From: an uncultured Bacteroidales bacterium
GTDB lineage: Bacteria; Bacteroidota; Bacteroidia; Bacteroidales; Muribaculaceae
NCBI GenBank assembly: GCA_902776955.1
Contig: CACYSG010000026.1
Span: 1-37,943, forward strand
DNA length: 37,943 bases
Direction: 5' to 3'
Each line of letters starts with the position of its first letter. Within the stretch, counting starts at the first letter, position 1. Under the pieces are notes generated by a model that was not told where the DNA came from, ran no database searches, and worked only from the letters and a program-made list of their open reading frames with translations. Position numbers and translations under genes: made by a program. Below are positions 17,159 through 25,041 of the stretch, piece by piece.

Positions 17159-17948
17159 GTCTCGTCGGTTTATAGCCGTGCTCGCGGCGATACTTGCGCA
17201 CGTCGCGGAACAGGTCGGTGGCATAGACGAAGTTGTTCAGGTCGTCGTTGTCCACGTCATAGATTTCGTCCTTGTTGCCAATCCAGCCCACATGGCCCTT
17301 GTTGATGAACACGATGTTCTCGCCGATGCCCATCACCGAGTTCATGTCGTGGGTGTTGATGATGGTGGTAATCCCGAACTCGTGGGTGATGTCGCTCAAG
17401 AGTTCATCAATCACAATCGACGTCTTGGGGTCAAGGCCCGAGTTGGGCTCGTCACAGAAGAGGTACTTGGGGTTCAACGCGATGGCACGTGCGATGGCAC
17501 AGCGCTTCTGCATACCACCCGAGAGCTCGCTTGGGAACTTGTTCTCACTGCCCGTGAGGTTGACGCGGTCGATACAGAACTGGGCACGGTCGCGCATCTC
17601 GCTGTTGCTCATTTTCCCGAACATCACCAGCGGGAACATCACGTTACCCATCACCGTCTCGCTGTCGAATAGCGCCGAGCCCTGGAAGAGCATACCAATC
17701 TCCTTGCGCAGTTCCTTGCGCTGCTTGCGGTTCATCTTGGTGATGTCGCGGCCGTCGTACAGGATTTCGCCCTCGTCGGGGTCAAACAGGCCCACGATAT
17801 TCTTGACGAGGACGGTCTTACCCGAACCCGACTGGCCGATGATGAGGTTGGTCTTGCCGTCATAGAGCTTGCAGCTCACGTTATACAATACCTGACGGAC
17901 GCCCCCTTCTTCCTTAAACGACTTGGATATATTCTTGACTTCAATCAT
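17154..17948 (-). CDS. mlaF: MlaF-type lipid ABC transporter ATPase
   Basis: 264 residues with all ABC motifs: Walker A GQSGSGKT (38-45), signature LSGGMQKR (142-149), Walker B YLFCDEP (162-168) and switch His in NTHDM. The Mla/Ttg2 type is shown by the DEPNSGLDP sequence and by the adjacent MlaE permease. It would power phospholipid movement between the two membranes to keep the outer membrane asymmetric. No MCE (MlaD) gene is next to it in this window. Confidence 0.88.
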   Translation of the reverse strand: MIEVKNISKSFKEEGGVRQVLYNVSCKLYDGKTNLIIGQSGSGKTVLVKNIVGLFDPDEGEILYDGRDITKMNRKQRKELRKEIGMLFQGSALFDSETVMGNVMFPLVMFGKMSNSEMRDRAQFCIDRVNLTGSENKFPSELSGGMQKRCAIARAIALNPKYLFCDEPNSGLDPKTSIVIDELLSDITHEFGITTIINTHDMNSVMGIGENIVFINKGHVGWIGNKDEIYDVDNDDLNNFVYATDLFRDVRKYRREHGYKPTRR

Positions 17949-18058
17949 TTTTTTTGAGACTTTAGACTTTAGACCTTAGACGTTAGACTTTAGACTTTAG
18001 ACTTTAGTGGATGCCAACTGTTCACTATTAACTATTAACTATTAACTATTAACTGTTA
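17949..18058 (-). repeat. mlaE-mlaF spacer: two kinds of 7-bp words
   Basis: In the sense direction the first word, TAACAGT, is the mlaE stop codon plus four bases; four TAATAGT words and GAACAGT follow in phase. After TGGCATCC (the same junction as before queD) come about seven TCTAAAG-type words, then an A run and the mlaF ATG. Confidence 0.9.
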
Positions 18059-18802
18059 GAGGAGCAGGAGGGTTAGAATAACGTCTGCGACAAGAATCAT
18101 GATGTTGCTCATCACAACGGTGTCGGTACTGGCCTGTCCCACCTCTACCGAGCCGCCCTGCACCGAATAGCCGTAGTAGCAGGCGATGGTGGACATCAGG
18201 AAGGCGAAGAACAGCGACTTGATGAGCGCAAACCAGACATACCACGGGATAAACAGCGACTGAATGCCGAAGATGTAGGTGTCCGGATCAACGATTCCCG
18301 TGATAACGCAGATGAGCCAGCCGCCCAACAGGCTGGTTGCCATACAGATGACCACCAGGAAAGGCAGGATGGAAATCAGCGCCAAAATCTTGGGAGCCGC
18401 CAGGAAGTTGGCACTGTTGATGCCCATGATGTCGAGGGCGTCGATTTGCTCGGTCGCCCGCATGGTGCCTATCTCGCTGGCGATGTTTGAACCGATCTTA
18501 CCCGACAGAATCAGGCACAGGATGGTCGAAGAAAACTCCAGCAGGATGATCTCGCGCGTTGTCAGTCCCACCGTGTAACGGGGCAGCAACGGGTTGGAGA
18601 TGTTCAACTTTATCAGGATTGTACACAACGAGCCGATGAACAGCGACACGATGATAATCAGCGGTATCGAGTCGATGCCCAGCTTGTAGATTTCGTTAAA
18701 ATACCGTTTGAAGAACACTTTCCACTTGTCCGGAATGGCAATGACACGCCACATGAACATGCAGTACGCTCCAAACTTATCGAGCATTTTGGTCAATAAC
18801 AT
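18056..18802 (-). CDS. mlaE: MlaE-type ABC transporter permease
   Basis: 248 residues, about five membrane helices. Family features include the conserved GTMRATEQIDALDIMGIN stretch near residue 115, and SLFIGSL and YGYSVQGG. It forms the membrane channel for the MlaF ATPase. First gene of mlaE-mlaF-HD-amidotransferase. The ATG is 23 bp from a -7 box. Confidence 0.9.
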   Translation of the reverse strand: MLLTKMLDKFGAYCMFMWRVIAIPDKWKVFFKRYFNEIYKLGIDSIPLIIIVSLFIGSLCTILIKLNISNPLLPRYTVGLTTREIILLEFSSTILCLILSGKIGSNIASEIGTMRATEQIDALDIMGINSANFLAAPKILALISILPFLVVICMATSLLGGWLICVITGIVDPDTYIFGIQSLFIPWYVWFALIKSLFFAFLMSTIACYYGYSVQGGSVEVGQASTDTVVMSNIMILVADVILTLLLL

Positions 18803-18825
18803 AACTTTCTATTTGTTTCAACCTG

Positions 18826-18833
18826 CAAAGTTA
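18826..18833 (-). promoter_or_regulatory. -7 promoter box of mlaE-mlaF
   Basis: TAACTTTG on the minus strand, 23 bp before mlaE. No clear -33 element. Confidence 0.5.
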
Positions 18834-18889
18834 ATCAAAAGTTTTAAGACCCTGGATTTTTAGGGCTTAAAAAATGGGAAGAATGGGAG

Positions 18890-18945
18890 CTATAGTGGCT
18901 ATAGTAGCTATAGGGACTATAGGGACTATAGGGACTATAGTGGCG
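18890..18945. repeat. 9-bp words with CTATAG core
   Basis: Six words CTATAGNNN (TGG, TAG, GGA x3, TGG) in perfect 9-bp phase, just past the stop of the LuxR-type regulator. Like the TCTAGANNN words, each has a 6-bp palindrome plus three free bases. Confidence 0.85.
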
Positions 18946-18956
18946 GGGAGTCGCCG

Positions 18957-19526
18957 TTACAGTAGGGAGGACTCGTCGATGAGGTTGTTGAGCATGGCGT
19001 AGACCGTGAGGCCCGCAACGCTCTTGATGCCGGTCTTGTGGGTGATGTTCTTGCGGTGAGAAATGACCGTGTGGACGCTCACGTTGAGGGCGTCGGCAAT
19101 CTCCTTGTTGGTCTTGCCCTGGGCAAGCTGGATGAGCACGGCGGTCTCGCGCTTGGTGAGTTCGTAACTGCCCTTGCCCGCATCGGCTTCTCCAGGCGAT
19201 GCCTGGGCCAGCGTCTCGATGATAACCGCCCGGCTGTCGCGGATATCGACCACAGCGTCAAAGTTCTTCAAGGCCTCGCGTTCGACATACTGGTAGACCA
19301 GCGCGACCAGCGCTAAGTGGTGTTCGCCCTGCAATTTGGCAAAATCGACAGGCAGCGTCGGGTTGATGAGCACGATATCGGGCCGTGACGCTAACACGCG
19401 CTTGGCCAGCTGGTCGGCATTCATCTCGGGTTCGAGGACCTTAAAGCGAATTTGGCCCTCGAGAATGGACTTCAGCCCCTCGATGATGAGTTCCGACGGT
19501 TCAACTATCAATAGTCGCTGTTTCAT
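18957..19526 (-). CDS. LuxR/NarL-type regulator with degenerate receiver
   Basis: 189 residues. The C-terminal helix-turn-helix is standard (LTKRETAVLIQLAQGKTNKEIA, VSVHTVISHR). The N-terminal half keeps the receiver pattern but the phospho-acceptor Asp is Asn55 (DIVLINPTLP), and the usual acidic pair near residue 9 is Glu-Pro. It therefore probably works without phosphorylation. Its ATG overlaps the stop of the hemerythrin gene by 4 bp, so the two are likely partners. Confidence 0.85.
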   Translation of the reverse strand: MKQRLLIVEPSELIIEGLKSILEGQIRFKVLEPEMNADQLAKRVLASRPDIVLINPTLPVDFAKLQGEHHLALVALVYQYVEREALKNFDAVVDIRDSRAVIIETLAQASPGEADAGKGSYELTKRETAVLIQLAQGKTNKEIADALNVSVHTVISHRKNITHKTGIKSVAGLTVYAMLNNLIDESSLL

Positions 19527-20230
19527 GAGAGGATGGCTTTTTCGAGGTGACGAACCAGGGGAACCATGATTTTCTCCTCAATGAAAGTGTGTTTCTTGAG
19601 ATCTTCGCTCAGGCGCAGGATATCATCGACCACATCCATCACGTTGTCATCATCGACCTGGGGCGGCAGATACTTGAAGACGATGTTAAGCAGGTCATCG
19701 AGTTTGCCCTCGATATCGCTGTGAGTCTGCAGGAATTCGCCGATGCTGTAGGTCGTGTCCTGCTGGCCCGCCATCAACGCGCGGATATGGGGGAAGACGT
19801 CACGCTCCTCGTGCAGGAAGTGGTCCACGACCTCCTGCTTGTATTCCTTAAAGAAGCCGATGAACACATGCCCGATGCGGCCCCTCAGGTTAGAGGCTAT
19901 CGCGTCGAGGTGGCGCTCGATGTGCGGCAATCGCTTGTCAACATAGTAGCGGTGTGACTTTTCCAGATAAGGCACCAGCCCGGTCATGTCGGTGCCCAGG
20001 ATGGTCGCCGTCGATGGAATATAGTTGTTGAAGGTATAGACGTTGCTGATGAGCAGGAAGAATCCGGTATCCACACCGTTATCTTCACACACCTCGGCTA
20101 TCGAACGGTCGCCGAAGCCCAGGTGGATGCCCAGGCGTGCGGGCAGCGGGAGCAACGACGGGTGAGCCACTATCAGGTCGCTAAGGCGGCTCTCGCCTGC
20201 AAAGAGGCGCGATTTCGCGTTATTTTTCAT
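19523..20230 (-). CDS. Hemerythrin-like, RIC/ScdA-related protein
   Basis: 235 residues. Residues about 14-55 resemble the DUF542 domain of iron-sulfur repair proteins (LIVAHPSLLPLPARLGIHL ... EVCEDNGVD), but the usual Cys-Cys pair is replaced by LGFG. The remainder is a hemerythrin four-helix bundle with His/Glu metal ligands (HFLHEERDVFPHI, KHTFIEEK). The family binds a di-iron centre and responds to NO or oxygen stress. It is translationally coupled to the LuxR-type regulator, and a full promoter lies upstream. Confidence 0.8.
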   Translation of the reverse strand: MKNNAKSRLFAGESRLSDLIVAHPSLLPLPARLGIHLGFGDRSIAEVCEDNGVDTGFFLLISNVYTFNNYIPSTATILGTDMTGLVPYLEKSHRYYVDKRLPHIERHLDAIASNLRGRIGHVFIGFFKEYKQEVVDHFLHEERDVFPHIRALMAGQQDTTYSIGEFLQTHSDIEGKLDDLLNIVFKYLPPQVDDDNVMDVVDDILRLSEDLKKHTFIEEKIMVPLVRHLEKAILS

Positions 20231-20262
20231 TTCTTGTTCACTTTTTTACTGTTTACTGCTGC

Positions 20263-20293
20263 AAATATAGCACTTTTCTCCGATTCCCGCAAA
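20263..20293 (-). promoter_or_regulatory. Promoter of the hemerythrin-regulator pair
   Basis: Minus strand: TTTG (20293-20290), 19 bp, TATATTTG (20270-20263), 33 bp before the ATG. Confidence 0.75.
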
Positions 20294-20312
20294 CGCAGAG
20301 GTCGTCGCACGG

Positions 20313-22070
20313 CTAGAAAGACCAGCCGTCATAAATCATCAGCCTGCTGATGTCCCACGCCTTGAACTGGTGGGGCGTCAAGTCGGTACTGTCGCCGATG
20401 ACCGTCATGTTGCGAGGCTGGACAGCGCCCTTGACGGGATAGCGCAGGATGCTGTAACCCAAGCCCTTCCACGGATAGGCATTCGCGCCCATCACGTCGA
20501 GCAACGTGGGATACACGTCCACCTGGCCGATGATATCATCATATCGCAGGGTTGTGTCACAGCCCAGCACAATGAGCGGAATGCCCCAGTCATCGGGCAC
20601 AAACTCATAGTCGGAGCGTCCCTCGACACGGTTGCGATAGACCTGGGTGTGGTCGCTCACGATGGCCACCACGGTATTTTCCCACAGGCCCAGGCGCCGC
20701 AAGTCGCCAACAAAGGCCCCGATGCAACTGTCGGTCACGTTGACACAATTGAGATAGCCGCGCGCCTCGGCGGTGAGGGTGTCGCTGGCGGTAATCCACG
20801 AGGGGCGCACCTTGCCGTCGGTATAGGGCGTGTGCATCGTCATGGTCACCATCTCCAGGAAGAACGGCTGGCGCAACTGCGGGAGGAGGGCGGCGGCAAA
20901 ATCGGTCATCGCCGCATCGTCCACACCGCCATGCCGCGCGAGCGCCCCCGAAGCCTCCAGATGGTCGCGGGTGTAGAGCGTATCAAATCCATAGGTACGG
21001 GCCGTCACATTCTGGTTCCAGTTCACACCAGGCGTGCAGATGAGTTCACGGCAGTCATAGCCCTTGAGAGCCGCAGCCAGCGTGGGGAAGGGACCTTGAC
21101 CCCAATTCACGGCCACGACACCGTCACGCAGGGGCAGCAGGCCCGTGTTGTAGATGAAATGGGCATCGCTCGAGTGGCCATGGCTCGTCTGGAACAGGAC
21201 ATGGGGCGCATAAATCACGCTGTCGCCGGCAAGCAGGCGGTTCAGCGACGGGGTCACCTCGCGGCCGTCCACCTCCATGCCGATGGGCCAGGTGTGCAGC
21301 GACTCGACGATGATGAGCACGAGGTTGCGACCCCCAGTGAGGGCAAAGCGGTTATCGATATAATGCGGGCATTCCTCGTCCAGGAAACGCTGCACCTCGG
21401 CACGCTCGTCATCGGTCAGGGTGTGGCTGTTGAGCGCCGCCTGGTATAACGAAAAGGCACAATAGGGCAAGAATCCGTTTTGGCCGAAATACTCGCGGTT
21501 GCTGAAGTTGTGGAGAAAACGCCTCTTGTAATTGTCGGTCCCGTCAACATAGCCCACCACGCCGATGACAGCCGAGGCTAGCAGCGTGTACAGGAAAGGC
21601 TTGAGGCGTGAACCATCGCCCCCCTCACGACGGCCAAGCAGGCAGAGCGCCACCAGCAACAGGAAAGGCACGACGATAAGCAGGTCCTGCCACCGCAACA
21701 GCGCCACAGTGCTCGACATGAGGGTGGAATTGACATTATCGGTGAGGGTCAGGCTCTGCCACGGCATCAGGTCGTCATATGCCCGGCAATAGCACGTCTG
21801 CATCAGGCACCACACCGTCAACAGGGCCAGCGGAATCCACACCAGCCAACGCCAGCGGCGGCGAAGCAACCAATAGGGGGATAAGAGCAGCAGCGCGTTA
21901 GCGACCGAAATGGCCACCACATGCCACTCGTGCAGCATGCGCCCCACTCCACCCAACTGGGTGTCGAGCGCCACGATAAAGCATTGCCACGCCACAACGG
22001 CGACACAACAGCCGAAAAACAGCGTTCCGTACCGCTCATTGCGACCCATATGCCTCATCCAGGCCCCCAT
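20313..22070 (-). CDS. LTA-synthase-like membrane sulfatase-fold protein
   Basis: 585 residues. The N-terminal about 200 residues hold four to five membrane helices; the rest is an alkaline-phosphatase-fold domain outside the membrane. Metal-site residues match LtaS: Glu256 (IVESLH) and Asp473-His474 (SDHT). The nucleophile position is Ser300 (HGHSSDA), where LtaS has Thr300. Such proteins transfer phosphoglycerol or phosphoethanolamine to envelope glycans. The start at ATG 22070 lies 9 bp after the umuD stop, so it is the last gene of a long operon. Confidence 0.85.
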   Translation of the reverse strand: MGAWMRHMGRNERYGTLFFGCCVAVVAWQCFIVALDTQLGGVGRMLHEWHVVAISVANALLLLSPYWLLRRRWRWLVWIPLALLTVWCLMQTCYCRAYDDLMPWQSLTLTDNVNSTLMSSTVALLRWQDLLIVVPFLLLVALCLLGRREGGDGSRLKPFLYTLLASAVIGVVGYVDGTDNYKRRFLHNFSNREYFGQNGFLPYCAFSLYQAALNSHTLTDDERAEVQRFLDEECPHYIDNRFALTGGRNLVLIIVESLHTWPIGMEVDGREVTPSLNRLLAGDSVIYAPHVLFQTSHGHSSDAHFIYNTGLLPLRDGVVAVNWGQGPFPTLAAALKGYDCRELICTPGVNWNQNVTARTYGFDTLYTRDHLEASGALARHGGVDDAAMTDFAAALLPQLRQPFFLEMVTMTMHTPYTDGKVRPSWITASDTLTAEARGYLNCVNVTDSCIGAFVGDLRRLGLWENTVVAIVSDHTQVYRNRVEGRSDYEFVPDDWGIPLIVLGCDTTLRYDDIIGQVDVYPTLLDVMGANAYPWKGLGYSILRYPVKGAVQPRNMTVIGDSTDLTPHQFKAWDISRLMIYDGWSF

Positions 22071-22079
22071 CGGCAAATG

Positions 22080-22508
22080 CTAGACTTTCTTGATGATGTG
22101 CGACACCACGCCCCACACCTGGAAATTGCTGTCCTCGCGCACGGGCAGCTCGGGATAATCGGCATTGGCGGGCGTGAGATATACCCCATCGGGCTTGACG
22201 CTTAACTTCTTGACGGTGAAATCCCCGTCGATGAAGCAGACGGCGATATTCCCGTCATGGGGCGTCAACGACCGGTCAATGATGAGCAGGTCGCCCTCGT
22301 TGATGCCGGCATCGACCATAGAGTTGCCGATCACGCGGGCACAGAAGGTCGCCGCCGGATTGGTGATGAGTGCGCGGTTGAGGTCGATGCTGTCGGCATA
22401 TTCCCCCTGGGCGGGACTGGGAAACCCCGCCTGCACCCTTCCCTCAAAGAATTGGAGTCCAAACGACTTCGATTCCGGAGTTATCTGTGAAATCTTGATT
22501 TCGTCCAT
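22080..22508 (-). CDS. umuD: UmuD-like S24 self-cleaving protein
   Basis: 142 residues, UmuD size and lacking a DNA-binding domain. Cleavage site Ala27-Gly28 (VQAGFPSP), nucleophile Ser63 (GNSMVDAGI) and the general-base Lys near residue 100 (FTVKK) are present. After RecA-triggered cleavage it would support the UmuC polymerase in lesion bypass. No umuC is adjacent: the next genes are an LTA-synthase-like protein and a metallo-hydrolase. It sits 5 bp from the upstream gene with no visible promoter or SOS box of its own. Confidence 0.9.
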   Translation of the reverse strand: MDEIKISQITPESKSFGLQFFEGRVQAGFPSPAQGEYADSIDLNRALITNPAATFCARVIGNSMVDAGINEGDLLIIDRSLTPHDGNIAVCFIDGDFTVKKLSVKPDGVYLTPANADYPELPVREDSNFQVWGVVSHIIKKV

Positions 22509-22513
22509 CGTTT

Positions 22514-23284
22514 CTATACCTTCACGATAAGTCCATCATAAGCCAGCTCTACCCCCTCGGGCAGAATTTTGGGAGAATCGGCATGCAAGCCGATGCGGTC
22601 GCTCATGTGGATGAGATAGGCCTTGCCTGGCTTGATGCGGTCTATAACGGCCAGCGTCTCGCTCAGGCACATGTGGGACAGGTGCGGCTCGATGCGCAGG
22701 GCATTGATGACCAGCAACGGCACGCCCTTGAGACGTTCAATCACCTCGTCGGCAATGGTCTTGGCATCGGTGATATAAGCCAACGGGCCGATGCGAAATC
22801 CGCAAATCGGCAGTTTATAGTGCATTACCGGGATGGGCTCCACCCTGACACCCTCGACCAGGAACGGCTCGTCGCCGATGACGTGTTCCTCGAACTGGGC
22901 CACGCCAGGATAGGGGTCAGAGGCAAAGCAGTAGGGAATGCGTTGATGCAGGTCGCGCAGCACGTCGGGGCGGCCATACAGCGGCATGGGCTTCTCGTAG
23001 CAGTAGACCCGCAAGTCGTCAAGGCCTGCCACGTGATCAAAGTGGATGTGGGTGATGAGCACCGCATCCAGGTTATCATCGCTGGCCCGCAGCATCTGGG
23101 TTCGGAAGTCGGGGCCGCAGTCAATGAGTATCCTCGCGCCCTGATAGCGCACGATGGCCGATGTGCGCAGGCGCATGTCGCGCACGTCAGAGCTCGTGCA
23201 AACGGGACAATAGCAACGCAGCATGGGCACACCTGTCGAGGTGCCCGTGCCCAGAAATTCTATCTCCAGTGTAGTCGGTTCCAT
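22514..23284 (-). CDS. PhnP-like MBL-fold metal-dependent hydrolase
   Basis: 256 residues. THIHFDH (residues 78-84) is the metallo-beta-lactamase metal motif. Cys24, Cys26 and Cys29 (CYCPVC) match the extra zinc site of PhnP, a phosphoribosyl cyclic phosphodiesterase. LGTGTSTGVP at the N-terminus fits the same group. No phosphonate genes are nearby, so the true substrate may be another cyclic phosphodiester. Its ATG directly abuts the TAA of the upstream gene. Confidence 0.82.
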   Translation of the reverse strand: MEPTTLEIEFLGTGTSTGVPMLRCYCPVCTSSDVRDMRLRTSAIVRYQGARILIDCGPDFRTQMLRASDDNLDAVLITHIHFDHVAGLDDLRVYCYEKPMPLYGRPDVLRDLHQRIPYCFASDPYPGVAQFEEHVIGDEPFLVEGVRVEPIPVMHYKLPICGFRIGPLAYITDAKTIADEVIERLKGVPLLVINALRIEPHLSHMCLSETLAVIDRIKPGKAYLIHMSDRIGLHADSPKILPEGVELAYDGLIVKV

Positions 23285-24250
23285 TTATCTCCTGAATTGA
23301 TTGAGCAAGCCGTCAACAAAGAACAGATAAGACCCGCCATCATAATACCAATATTCCCTCATGCCGCCCTGATCGGGAATCTCGCTGACACGACGCGGGG
23401 CACCCAACGCAAGCCGGCACTCCTCCTTGGTCATTCCCTCAACCACCTGGCCGCGGGTGATGCGGTCCCAGTTGGCCGTGGAAATCGCAGGATAGGACTC
23501 ATGGGGGTCACGGGCAACAAACAAAGCGTCAAAGTCGCGGCCGTGCATCGTCGAGGCGTTGTCACTCATCCACACCATCGCCCGCTCGCCCAGGTCGGCT
23601 GTCGTAAACAGCAACCGCAAGGGCATCACCGAGTTACCGGGCAAGACACGGTCCACATGCACCTTGATGAAGTGCCGCCCGTTGACCATCTGCTCGCTGT
23701 CGCGGTCATACCAGATGGGGGTGCGGATGTAATAGTCCTTGCCTACCACCTGACGGGCGATGTGGTCCACCATGTCCATGTCGATGAGCAACGGAATCGA
23801 GAATCCCGGCTTGAACGACTCGATGGTCTTACCGGTGCGGTAACAATAGACATTCCCGTTATCGGGATCTCTGAACATCAAGTTGACCGTCGCGCGGTTA
23901 TCATACAAGCCACCCGTGTCATAACCGCCGTATTCCAGCACGCGCCCGGCCAGGGACACCGTGTCGATGTCATAGTCGTTGCTATGGGCGAACAGGAGTC
24001 TCACCTGATTGTCGGCGACCCAAAAGCGCTTGCCCGACTTCCATGCCGGCAACGAGTCCTGATAGGCGTCAATCGTCACGACCGGCTGTCGATTCTCGGA
24101 CTGCTCGATGACACGTCGCACATCCTTGTCGGTCACCGGATTAGACACCTCAATGCCCGTGCCGCATGACGACAAGACCATGAACAAGAGACACCCCGCG
24201 GCCAAAGCCTTGGGGTATCGTTGCGCTATACCTCGCTGGGAACGCGGCAT
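23285..24250 (-). CDS. Lipoprotein with BamE/SmpA-like C-terminal segment
   Basis: 321 residues with a lipobox LSSC (Cys29). The last about 60 residues (ITRGQVVEGMTKEECRLALG, then REYWYYDGG) have the pattern of the SmpA/OmlA (BamE) fold: GMTKEE, ALG.P, then a YYDGG strand. The middle is unrecognised. Function is probably structural in the envelope. It lies 9 bp after another lipoprotein gene and abuts the PhnP-like gene. Confidence 0.6.
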   Translation of the reverse strand: MPRSQRGIAQRYPKALAAGCLLFMVLSSCGTGIEVSNPVTDKDVRRVIEQSENRQPVVTIDAYQDSLPAWKSGKRFWVADNQVRLLFAHSNDYDIDTVSLAGRVLEYGGYDTGGLYDNRATVNLMFRDPDNGNVYCYRTGKTIESFKPGFSIPLLIDMDMVDHIARQVVGKDYYIRTPIWYDRDSEQMVNGRHFIKVHVDRVLPGNSVMPLRLLFTTADLGERAMVWMSDNASTMHGRDFDALFVARDPHESYPAISTANWDRITRGQVVEGMTKEECRLALGAPRRVSEIPDQGGMREYWYYDGGSYLFFVDGLLNQFRR

Positions 24251-24259
24251 CGGGTCTAA

Positions 24260-24712
24260 TTATTTTTTATTGTGCTCTCTCTTTGCGTCTTCGAGCGTCT
24301 TTGCACCGGCTTTATTGATCGAACGGGTAACGGTCGAGATGCTGACATCGCCGTTCAAGCCATCGCTAGCGACCTCTTCAAGAGCCTCTTTCTTGGTTGC
24401 GGTACCCTTTTCGGTCTTCATCACGACCATATCGGCGGCAATGCGCTCGCGAGTTCCCATAAGGGCCTCCTGGAAAGCGGTAAGGGCGGCATCAAAGCCC
24501 GTAGCCTTCACTTCCTCTTCCTTGGCTCGGATGCTGTCATCCATGGCAAAGATGGCTAACGTATCCTGTACTTGCCACAGCGAATCGAGTTGTGCGGCAT
24601 AAAGTTCGCCTTGAGCCTTATACTTAGCCACAGCCTCGGCTTCCTTATTGTCTTTACATCCCATCAGCGACACGGCCAGGATGGCTGCCGCCATCAATAA
24701 TACCTTCTTCAT
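24260..24712 (-). CDS. Small helical lipoprotein
   Basis: 150 residues from ATG 24712. Signal MKKVLLMAAAILAVSLMGC with lipobox LMGC (Cys19). The mature part is charged, mostly helical and rich in Ala, Glu and Lys, with coiled-coil-like stretches. I do not recognise a family. A longer frame to 24805 only extends into the upstream spacer and gene. Confidence 0.7.
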   Translation of the reverse strand: MKKVLLMAAAILAVSLMGCKDNKEAEAVAKYKAQGELYAAQLDSLWQVQDTLAIFAMDDSIRAKEEEVKATGFDAALTAFQEALMGTRERIAADMVVMKTEKGTATKKEALEEVASDGLNGDVSISTVTRSINKAGAKTLEDAKREHNKK

Positions 24713-24767
24713 TTTGTTAAACTTGTTTGAAAGATTTTGACTTATATTGTTACTTAAATTTAATTGA

Positions 24768-25028
24768 TTAACCTTGTTGACGCAAGAGGGCCTCATGCAT
24801 GGCACGGGCCAACTGATCGGGACAGGAGGTGTTCTTGTATCCGCAACGGATACCCTGCAGCTTGCTGATCACTTCATCGGCCCGCATACCTCGCACGAGC
24901 GTCGAAATGCCTTGCAGGTTGCCGTGACAACCTCCCGTGAACTGGACATCCTGTACGATGCCCTGTTCATCGATATCAAAGTCTATCTGGGACGAACACG
25001 TCCCTTGAGGATAATAGGTATATTTCAT
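24768..25028 (-). CDS. TSCPD domain protein
   Basis: 86 residues from ATG 25028 (MKYTYYPQGTCS). It matches the small TIGR03905-type family: GTCSSQIDF near the start, GGCHGNLQGI in the middle, CGYKNTSCPDQLA near the end. TSCPD domains also occur at the end of B12-dependent ribonucleotide reductases. Four conserved Cys suggest metal binding. The function is unknown. It lies 13 bp after the Crp/Fnr gene. Confidence 0.82.
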   Translation of the reverse strand: MKYTYYPQGTCSSQIDFDIDEQGIVQDVQFTGGCHGNLQGISTLVRGMRADEVISKLQGIRCGYKNTSCPDQLARAMHEALLRQQG

Positions 25029-25041
25029 CTTTAATATTTGA

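Noticed and set aside
24713-24805. 31-residue N-terminal extension of the small lipoprotein
   Set aside because: It overlaps the TSCPD gene end and would hide the lipoprotein signal that starts at 24712.
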